Source of the DNA: Rhynochetos jubatus
Taxonomy: Eukaryota; Chordata; Aves; Eurypygiformes; Rhynochetidae
Direction of reading: 5' to 3'
Assembly (NCBI GenBank): GCA_027574665.1
Contig: CM050648.1
Coordinates: 141,608,175-141,672,174, forward strand
DNA: 64,000 bases
A program made the position numbers and the translations under genes. Position 1 is the first letter of the stretch, and the number at the start of each line of letters is the position of its first letter. The notes under the pieces were generated by a model. It had not been told where the DNA came from, made no database searches, and was given only the letters and a program-made list of their open reading frames with translations. This document shows positions 14,170-22,496 of the stretch, piece after piece.

Positions 14170-15380
14170 AGAAGAGATTAAAACCTTGATACATAATCCA
14201 AATGAGAACTGAATTTGACTCTAACCAAGGAGAAGGAACTGCTTATAACATGCAAGAGGAATGCAGCTTGGGTGAGAATGACCATGAAACAACAGAGTTC
14301 ATGAGTCGTAGGAAAGGAAGGAAGGAGAACAGCAAAATAAATACAATGGACTTCCAGAAACCATATTTCAAAAACCTCATAGAACTGATAATCATGAGAA
14401 ACAAGTCTCAGAGAAAAGAGAATTCAGGAAAGTTGGCAGCACCTTAAAGAAACAATGGTAAGGACATCAGTTCAAACAATCCCAGCAGAGAAGGGAAAGC
14501 AACTGTTGTAAGAGACAGACAATTTACTTAAAGCCTGACCACTTCATTGACCTCTAAAGCAAGAAAGAGCACATTCTGAAAATGGAAAAGAGATTCACTT
14601 GCATGTGAATGTAACTGCACAGGCTGAAAATGTAGGAACCTGACCAGAAAAGTCAAGATGTAGAAAGAAACACAGCCAACATGATCAACAGGACATCAGG
14701 AAAACATAAAATACATTAGCAGGAACATGAAGGCCATGGAAGAGCTACCCAACGGGGAAGGAAAGTTAGCAATGCATGATGTGAAGACAGTACAAGTGCT
14801 TGCCTTTTTTACTTCAGCTTTCAGTAAAAGGATCACTCACACCCAAATGGTTAACAGTTCCACTGAAGACAGAGAAAGATCTCAGTCTACTAAAATGAGA
14901 GAATAAGAATACTTAGCTGGATTAAATATTAGGAGCTTAGACTGCTTGTTGAAGCAATCTCGCAGCTGTTAGCAGATCTCTGAAACCCCACAGAGAACCA
15001 GCAAGGTGTCAGAAGACTGGAGAAGGGAGACATAGCACCATTTTGGAAAAGGGAGGAGCTGAAGAATAAAGCACAAGCCAACCTCATTTGAATTCCCAGA
15101 GAGAACTGGAACTAATAAATAAATGTTCAATGAATATCTGGAAGATAACAAGGAAGTGAGTAACGACTAACACAGGTTTGTTAAATCACCCAGATATTTT
15201 TCCTGTCACCAGGGCAGCAAGGCACACAAGAACTAGTAGATACAACAAATCTATGCTTAATTAGGGATTTTGACACTCTCATGGCATTCTCATAACTAGA
15301 AACATTCTAAAGCTCCAAGGGGTAAAAACTGCTAGGTGGATGGCAAACCAAACAAGTTAACAACATCATGTGGTTACATG
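14170..15380 (+). mobile_element. Old CR1-type LINE fragment, 5' piece (reverse-transcriptase region)
   Basis: The DNA resembles the ORF2 region of old CR1 (chicken repeat 1) non-LTR retrotransposons. Examples are the GAATGACCATGA block near 14275, GGCAGCACCTTAAAG near 14433, a CTTCAGCTTTCAGTAAAAGGAT stretch near 14814-14834, AGACTGGAGAAGGG near 15012, AGAGAACTGGAAC near 15100 and GATTTTGACACTCTCATGGCATTCTCATAA near 15265-15294. Many substitutions and indels have destroyed all frames. The 5' boundary is approximate. It continues after the microsatellite as the 3' piece, in the same orientation. Confidence 0.7.
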
Positions 15381-15619
15381 AAAGAGAAAAGAAAAGAAAG
15401 AAAAGAAAAGAAAAGAAAAGAAAAGAAAAGAAAAGAAAAGAAAAGAAAAGAAAAGAAAAGAAAAAGAAAAGAAAAAGAAAAGAAAAAGAAAAGAGAAAAG
15501 AAAAGAAAAGAAAAGAAAAAGAAAAGAAAAAGAAAAGAGAAAAGAAAAGAAAAGAAAAGAAAAGAAAAGAAAAGAAAAGAAAAGAAAAGAAAAGAAAAGA
15601 AAAGAAAAGAAAAGAAAAG

Positions 15620-15650
<31 letters not shown>

Positions 15651-15661
15651 GAAAAGAAAAG

Positions 15662-15692
<31 letters not shown>

Positions 15693-15729
15693 GAAAAGAA
15701 AAGAAAAGAAAAGAAAAGAAAAGAGGAAG
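15381..15729. repeat. (AAAAG)n pentanucleotide microsatellite, about 350 bp
   Basis: This is nearly pure AAAAG on the + strand, with a few units expanded to AAAAAG or contracted to AAAG/AGAG (for example near 15460-15500, 15516-15540, 15640 and 15684). One strand is entirely purine. It sits inside an old CR1 copy, so it probably expanded from an A-rich patch or insertion within it. Length is likely variable between individuals and may be affected by assembly. The lysine/arginine/glutamate and phenylalanine-rich open frames across it are artefacts of the repeat. Confidence 0.98.
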
Positions 15730-16312
15730 GTTACAGCAACCATCATGTTTGCTCACGTAGCCAGGAGTGACCTCTGTGTGGTCTATGATGTACTCCTCCC
15801 ACCTCATACAGCACTGCTAAGATCTCACTGGAACTCTGTGTCCAGTTTGGGGCATTAGATTTTAAGAAAACTGAAGACCAAGGGCAGAGAGACTACAGTA
15901 GGACCGCAGGAACGATCGAGGGTCTAAAAAATATGGTCTACAGTCATATAAGACTAGAAAAATACTTTTTTTCATTGTAAAGAAGAGGCATCAGTGGGAG
16001 GCACAACAGTCATCTTCAAATACATGAAGGGTAGCAGCAGAGAGGAAGGGAATATGCTGTGCTACATGTCCATTGCATATAGGTCAAGAAGTGCCATCAA
16101 AGCGCAGCAATGCAGTAGAACACATTTTCTGATGGTTAACCACTCAAACGGGTTATTGCAGCTATGAAATTTCTATCTGGGGAGGTTTTTAAGAAGAGGT
16201 CGGATACCCATCTGTTGTGCAAGAAGCAGGCATCATTTGTGCTTCATTGTGGAATGAGATAAACTAGATAATCTCTGGATATCACTTCTGACCTTATTTT
16301 CTGTGATTCATG
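15730..16312 (+). mobile_element. Old CR1-type LINE fragment, 3' piece
   Basis: The order of motifs follows a CR1 3' end: CACTGGAACTCTGTGTCCAG near 15824, TTCAAATACATGAAGGG near 16015, ATATAGGTCAAGAAG near 16077, GGTCGGATACCCATCTG near 16198 and GGAATGAGATAAACTAGATAATCTCTGG near 16251, ending around TTCTGTGATTCATG. It aligns with the younger CR1 further along but is far more diverged, pointing to an older subfamily. Confidence 0.75.
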
Positions 16313-16639
16313 CACAAGGAAAGTTATAGTTACAGGTTTCTTTGAGGATGACTGCAATGAACCTTGAGAGCAAAGGTCAGTTGTAGTTCAGTCAGTTTTG
16401 AGAAGGCTTCTCAGGTTGTTTTCTGAATACCCCCAATGATAAGCCACTAGGAAAGCAACAACTTTGTGTTTAAGGGAGTGGATTGAATTTCAGAAGGCAG
16501 ATCAGCTGAGCTGAGCTGGTTTTCTCATTTTTTTCCAACTGTCCACTTAACACCTCCACCCTCCCTCCAAGTGTTAACATTTTAGTCAAGGCTTTGAAAC
16601 ATGGGAGGTGATTAGTTGGGAGGAGCTTTCAAAGACTGT

Positions 16640-17402
16640 TTCGTGGATTTTCTTCAGGAGTCTTACACCTGCGTTGGGGCAATGCCAGTATCAGTACAGG
16701 CTGGGGGATGAAGGGATTGAGAGCAGCCCTGCAGAGAAGGACTTGGGCTACCGGTGGATGAAAACTGGACATGAGCTGACAACATGCACTCACAGCTCAG
16801 AAACTCAACTGTATCCTGGGCTGTATCCAGAGAAGCGTGGCCAGCAGGTCGAGGGAGGTGATTCTTCCCCTTTGCTCTGCTCTCATGAGGTCCTGCTGCA
16901 GTTCTGTGTCCAGCTGTGGGGCCCCCAACATCAGAAGGACACAGACCTGTTGGAGGGAGTCCAGAGGAGGCCACAAAGATGATCAGAGGGCTGAAGTACC
17001 TCTCCTGTGGGGACAGGCTGACAGAGTTGGGGTTCTTCAGCCTGGAGAAGAGAAGGTGACCTTACTGCAGCCTTTCAATAAAGGGGGCTTATAAGAAAGA
17101 TGGGGACAATTTTTTTAGCAGGACCTCTTGTGGTAGGACAAGGGGCAATGGTTTTAAACTAAAAGAGGGTAGATTTTAGACTAGATATAAGGAAGAAATG
17201 TTTTACCAGGAGTGTGTTGAAACACTGTCACAGGTTTCCCAGAGAGGTGTTAGATGCTTCATCCCTGGCAATATTCCAAGTCAGGTTGGGCAGGACTCTG
17301 AACAACCTGATCTAGTTGAAGATGTCCCTGCTCATTGCAGGGGCGTTGGACTACATGACCTTTAAAGGTCCTTTCCAACCTAAACCTTTCTATGATTTTA
17401 TT
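16640..17402 (+). mobile_element. CR1 LINE, 5'-truncated copy with intact 3' end
   Basis: This is a clear chicken-repeat-1 3' end. Blocks include GGATTGAGAGCAGCCCTGC, CCTGGGCTGTATCCAGAGAA, GCGTGGCCAGCAGGTCGAGG, CAGCTGTGGGGCCCCCAACA, GGACCTGTTGGAG-type sequence, GATGATCAGAGGGCTG, TTCAGCCTGGAGAAGAGAAG, ATATAAGGAAGAAATG, TTTCCCAGAGAGGTGTTAGA and the terminal CCTTTCCAACCTAAACCTTTCTATGATTTTAT. CR1 copies are nearly always 5'-truncated and end in short ATTCTATG-type repeats, as here. No open reverse transcriptase frame remains. It marks the window as avian or another sauropsid. Confidence 0.95.
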
Positions 17403-20400
17403 AATATTGCTGGCCTTTATACCAAGCTGTACAGAGGCAACTGAGTTCTCGGGCCAGACTCAGCATATGCTTCTGCTGGCAGAAGACCAGGCCCCAAAAC
17501 CAGAAACCGTGCCAGGCAGCAAAGTTGAAACAACCCTCTTTCTGCTCTGGAGCCTGCAGAGACCAGTGCCAGCTCAGAGCTGGGCAACCACTGAAATAGG
17601 AAAGGGTGGTGCCAAGATCTTAGCTCCTTTCCTGGCACAACTTCCATCAAGGATAACTTTACTTTCCTAGTAGTAGTCAGGATGGAAGACAGATATAAGC
17701 ACTACCTTATGCCTTCTCCACTTGGTCTTCTCTTGGGCTGTACTAGCAGCTCAATCCTAACTAAAGGAAACCACTCCCAGGTCTTATACTGGAAGATATT
17801 TAAAAACAATATCCTTGCAGGTCAAGCCTGCTTTGCTTCCACAAAGAGCATGCATATGCATGTATACACTCATTAAAGACATCACATGAGCCATACAAAT
17901 CCAACAGGACTCTTCAGTCAAAGTCAAGGGAGAAGACATGTCTTTACCCTACCAAGTCCACAGCAAAACTCAAAATACCTTGGTCCAGCCAAGTTCCACA
18001 AAGAAGGAGAGGGAAAGAAAAATCCTCCTCCTCTAGTTACCCTCTAGCTCTCTTCCTGAGCAGTCCTCTCCATTCTTCTTCTTAGCCCCAGCCCACAAGT
18101 CTTCTCATGGAGGAGGAAGGAGAGAAATTAATTCTTCACAGCTGGTTCTGTCCTGCAATGCCTTGCTCTTAGGACAGGCAGCTGTAGCCTTTCTGGCCAG
18201 AAAGGGAGGATTAACTCCTACCCTGCCAAGTTTCAGATGGACAACATCCAAAATGATCTTCTTGCCTTTAACTTTCCCAAGCAGACACATTCTGGCCTGG
18301 GTAAATGAGATATACGTCCATGTCCATATCCATATCCATGCGCATACTGACCTATGACATCCCTGTACCTCTGAAGTCTCCAAGGCAAGTGGATAAACCC
18401 TGGCCCCTCCTAGCTCCTATGATCCTCTGAGGATATTTTATGCAAATGATTTAATGAGCATACTTGCAAAGGATTTGCATACAAGCATAAACTTAGCACA
18501 AGCACACAGCCAGAGCACAAAAGCAAGAATCCTGGCCCAGAGGGCTGGAAAGGAGGTGCGGGATAGCGGCGCTCCACCCTGCCTGAAACTGGCGGTGAGC
18601 ACGTCTCTCCCCTGCCAGAGGGACTGATGTTCTCCAATCGCGTCCCTTGTGCAGGATGAGTAACTGCTGACTGCAAGCTCAAACTCTGGTCAAAGTCAAG
18701 CATGAGTTTTCTCAGTCCTATTTCCTCTCATCTCATACGGAGCCCACAGTTCCCACTTGTTACCCCCAGCAGGGCTTACCAGAGAAAGGAGAAGGAGCAG
18801 CAGGTAGAGGATATTTATGTTTTTTTTTTTAATCTGGATCTTGACAGCCCTTCTTTTGGTGGGACGGCCCTGTGACTCAATCCCAAGGCCCAGGGACCCT
18901 TCTCTGGGTAAAGCGAGGGGAGGATGACCCTATAGCGGGGAAGGAAAGGTCCCGGCCTCACTCACTGGGGAAGGGCCGGCTGTTGGCGCAGGGCGCAGCC
19001 AGATGCAGGAGGGCCGGGAAGGACAGCGTGTTGGGTGACAGCAGGCTGGACTGCAGGTGTGGGTGTAAGAGGAGACATGTTACACTTGGCAGCCAGGGCC
19101 TCCAAGAGCGCAGCTGATTGGGAATGAGTTATGGAGCCGGCCATCTCCAGCGTGCTTGCTCAGAGCAGGGGAAGCCCTGTCCCACGAGCTGTCTGGCAGC
19201 AGGGATCCGGAGCCCAAGAAATGCTGTAGCAAGACGGGGGCAAATCCTGCCACTGCACCCCAGGAAGTGGAAGAGCTTGCTGGGCTGTTGAAAAAGTCCA
19301 AGGCACGCCAAAGGCTGCACAGGATCCTTTGCTTTTCATCTTATCTAAATGTATCTCCCCCAAAATGCTAGTGGGAGGCAGCCCCTGTGGGAAGGCAGGG
19401 ACTACACAGGAGACTGGACTGTCACCCCTTCAGGGCTGGTCCCAAAGCTGACGTGGGTTGCCCAAGCTCCAAGGGATGGCTCCTCTTAGCCTTGTTCAGC
19501 ATTCCCCTCCAGATCTGGCCAATGGGCTTTTTTAAAAAACTCAAAGTTCGTATGTTAAGAAGTATTTTTGCTGCATTTCCTGAAAACCTTCACTATCTGT
19601 GCATAACTCTAATGAAACACCTTTGCATACCTGCAGAGAAAAGAGTGAATGTCCATGGCACTTGAGAAATAATAATACCCACAGTGAGAGAACTAAGGAG
19701 TTCAGACTGAAAATGGGGTTGCAGCACCAAGAATAAAAAAATGAAAATTTCCCTGAGCAGAGAGAATGTCTGGAAATAACTGCACCTCCCCTCTCTGCTC
19801 CTGTAAAATCGGGTTACAGCAAGAAAAGGCATTTTTAAATGGCACCAGAATTTTTTAGCAGAATATTTACAAAGGCGAAACCAAAGCACAAAAAGAGCAT
19901 GCAGCGTGCTCAAGGTAACAAAGAAATTCTGTGATACAGCAGGTAACCGAGCTTGGCTCTGTAGAGACTGAGCATATGCTGTAACTAGTGGATCATCTTT
20001 CTTCTGTATTACATTTGCTTAGCTTGGTGATAAAAATGTATGTCTTCCTCCACAGGCACATTGACCGCATAATGCTGAACATAGATTATGAGGTTTTATG
20101 TTTGTTTATGATGATACATGCAAACAAAATACCTGTCTTGCAAAATATTTTGGCTGCTATCCACCAAGAAATAATCGTTAGGCAGAAAGCTAGTCTAAGA
20201 AACTCCTTCCCTTCAGCCACCAGAAAAAGTAATTAAAAACTAAAGAGCACTTGCCTATTTAGAAGCCAACAAGCAGCGTAGCTGGGCAAGGGTAGGGGCC
20301 CAGCAAAGTTTCTGATTAGCAAAACGTAGTGACTTTAAAACAACACCTCAAACCAAGGTCCTGGCCCTCCCTCAGCTCCCCCTGCTTTCCCTTTGCCGCC

Positions 20401-21290
20401 TTCTAAAGGTGGTTATACCAGAGGTTATCTTAACCAAAAAAATGCTTGAACACAGTTATGTTGGGAGGCACCATTTCAAAGAGAGGACACGTGAAATAAT
20501 TAAAAGGAATATTCACCACTCCACTTCAGAGAGCTCCTGTTTGAGCTCAGGAGGGATGAGAGGGAAAGTAGGGGATGCTTCCTGGAGAGCAAGTAAGGTG
20601 AACCAGGACAGCAGAGGGGTAGGCTCAGGACAGCGAGGAGGTAGGAAACCGGAGCAGATTGTGGCAAGTGGGAGACGTGGGTGGGGAGGGAGAAGCAGGT
20701 CTGTAGGTGGGGAAGCAGGAAAGCCAGGGGAGCAGGGCGGACAAGAGGATTTTGGAGAGTGGCTAGCCAGCTGGCACACATATAGCAGCTGCTGCTGTGT
20801 CAGCCTAGAGAGCCGCTGCAGCTGCACGCTGGCCATGAATAGCAGAGGAACAGCGTGCCGGCTGGCTGCTGGGGGGACAGGGGGCAGCCGGGGCACTCAA
20901 AAGGCAGGGGGAGGCTCTGTGAAAGGTTTGCCACGCAGGGGAAACATGACAGCCCTTTGATTCCTGGAGCTGTTTGTTCTCCGATTGTCCACTGTGGTGG
21001 ATGATCGGTACTAAAGAGTTGAGATGGGGAGAGGGGGGAGGGTGAGAAACAGAAGGAAAACTTAGGTCCTAAACGGGGATCTAGGCTTTGATAGCATATC
21101 CATAGCATGCAGTTGTCTGGATGTATAGCTTTCATAGTTGTCAGCAGGGATCAAAATCACAGGGTGCTTAAACTAAAGGAGAAATCTCTGCTTGGTTACT
21201 CTCATAGCTGCTTGAGCCACCACTGGAGGAGGACACGATCCCACCACTCGGCCATCTGCTCTGTGAACCACACATGTCACTGCGAGCGCT
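17403..21290. other. Upstream DNA between the CR1 and the minisatellite, no recognised gene
   Basis: No coding exon was recognised. The longest open frame (20409-20960, + strand, 183 codons) lies in purine-biased, glycine/arginine-rich sequence and resembles no family I know. Small features are a TCCATR hexamer run at 18317-18340 and two octamer motifs at 18440 and 18473. Proximity to the JAG2 promoter makes this a plausible regulatory interval, which is inference only. Confidence 0.6.
18317..18340 (+). repeat. Short hexamer repeat (TCCATG/TCCATA)x4
   Basis: Four tandem hexamers read TCCATG, TCCATA, TCCATA, TCCATG. It is a very short simple repeat with no implied function. Confidence 0.85.
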
Positions 21291-21294
21291 CCAG

Positions 21295-21990
21295 GATCCT
21301 GTGGGAACTCCTACGTGGCTGCGGGTGTGCGCACCCTTTGTGCTTCTACATGAGCATGGGTGCACACACCCCGTGTGCTCCCCCACAGCCACGGGTGCAC
21401 ACACCCCACACGCTCCTCCTGGGCTGGGGGTGCTCCCACCCTCTGTGGGTGCACCCATCCCATACACTCCTCCACAGCTGTGGGTGCATGCGCCATTCAT
21501 GCTCTTCTACAGCTGTGTGCAATCCCACCCCATGTACTCCTCCACAGCTCCATTTGTGTGCTCCTGCATGGCTGTAGGCATTCCCAGCCAGGGCAATCCT
21601 TCATCACTCTGAGTGCATACAGCATACTTGCTCCTCCACAGCTGTGGCTGGTCCCATCTTCTACAGCTGTGGGTGCTCACGCCTACATCAACAGGGTGCT
21701 CCCCAAAGTCTTCTCCTTGAGGGTGTGCTTACACCACTCTTGCGTGCCTGTGTGTGTATACACTCTGTGGATGCATATACCCCACGTACTCCTCCACAGT
21801 CAGGGCTGCATCCACCCACCCTACGCGCTCCTGCACAGCCGTGGGCTCACGTATCCCGTGGTGATTCCTCCAGCGGCGTGGGTACGCGCACCCTACATGC
21901 TCCTCCGTGCCAGCGCGTGCACACACCCCACCCACTTACACGCGAGCGTGGGTGCTCGTATCCCACTCGCGCTCCCCAGTGCCCCATCAC
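21295..21990. repeat. Degenerate 35-36 bp minisatellite next to the JAG2 promoter
   Basis: Diverged units built around GGGTGCACACACCCCA followed by CTCCTCCACAGCTGT repeat across about 700 bp. Clear adjacent copies start near 21358, 21394, 21449 and 21483, with spacing close to 35-36 bp and some half-units. Later copies (21560-21980) are increasingly diverged and richer in CpG. Because the unit has few stops, three overlapping + frames and several - frames stay open and encode repetitive His/Pro/Thr/Cys peptides, so these are not treated as genes. The array ends directly at the CpG island. Confidence 0.85.
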
Positions 21991-22009
21991 CTGGGGCTGG
22001 CAGACCCCT

Positions 22010-22415
22010 CGCTACCAGCGGGGCAGAACACGGTACAGCAGGGCGGGGGCTACCGCCCGCCGCCCTTTAAGAGCCGCGGCGGGAGTAGCGCTGGCCCCAC
22101 CCGCCGGCCGCGGGGCCGGGCCGTCCCCCTCATTAATATGAAGGCGGCGGCAGCGGCGGCGAATGGGTAATGAAGCTGTCACTCCGGCACCTACTTGTTG
22201 GGTGTCCGCGGAGCTGAGGCGCACAGAGGGCGAGCGGAGCCCGCGGGGAGGGGAGCGGCGGAGCGCTCCGGGCGGCCCCGCCGGCAGCCCATGCCCTGCG
22301 CCCCCCGGCGCGCTGCGGGCGGCACCCCCGCCGCCCATGCCGCGAGCGGCTACCGGTCCGTGGCCGGTGGTGGGCTCGGCGGGCTCCTCTGAGGCGGCCG
22401 AGCGGAGCAGCAGGC
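22010..22415 (+). promoter_or_regulatory. JAG2: JAG2 promoter and putative 5' leader
   Basis: This very GC-rich segment directly precedes the JAG2 start. It contains GC-box-like runs (GGGCGGGGGC at 22041-22050 and CCGCCC-type sequences after it), a CTTTAA motif at 22065-22070, an AT-rich CATTAATATG at 22131-22140 and a short GGC/AGC triplet run at 22142-22161. No canonical TATA box is placed convincingly and the transcription start cannot be read from sequence, so the promoter/leader boundary is inferred. ATGs at 22163, 22170, 22291 and 22337 would be upstream starts if they lie within the transcript. Confidence 0.7.
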
Positions 22416-22496
22416 ATGCGGGGCACCGGCCGGTGGAGCCGGGCCCCCCGCGCCGCCGCGCTCGGCCTGGCGCTGCTCCTCGCCTCCTGCGTGCAG
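22416..22496 (+). CDS. JAG2: JAG2 coding exon 1: signal peptide
   Basis: This exon encodes 27 residues, starting [17 protein letters not shown] and ending LLLASCVQ. A basic N-terminus is followed by a hydrophobic stretch (about residues 14-26), as expected for a signal peptide that sends the ligand into the secretory pathway. The start was chosen because it directly precedes the signal peptide and joins in phase 0 to exon 2. The ATG has G at -3 and C at +4, a moderate context. The donor is GTAGGG at 22497. The 5' end of the transcript was not determined, so only the coding part is given. Confidence 0.93.

Noticed and set aside
15307-15807. Open frames of 126-166 codons on both strands, rich in Lys/Arg/Glu or Phe/Leu/Ser
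   Set aside because: They are translations of the (AAAAG)n microsatellite, which lacks stops in these frames.
16608-17094. Open frames of 85-124 codons near the CR1
   Set aside because: They are fragments within the CR1 3' region, with no intact reverse-transcriptase frame.
20409-20960. 183-codon + strand frame
   Set aside because: It is Gly/Arg/Ser-rich in purine-biased sequence, resembles no family I recognise, and has no promoter or splice evidence.
21301-21307. GTGGGAA, a match to the RBPJ (Notch effector) core upstream of JAG2
   Set aside because: A single 7-mer occurs often by chance and lacks a paired site or conservation evidence, so feedback by Notch cannot be argued.
21107-22141. 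Several long + frames (up to 236 codons) with repeated His-Pro-Thr-Cys peptides
   Set aside because: They follow the minisatellite units, overlap one another in three frames, and have no known domain.
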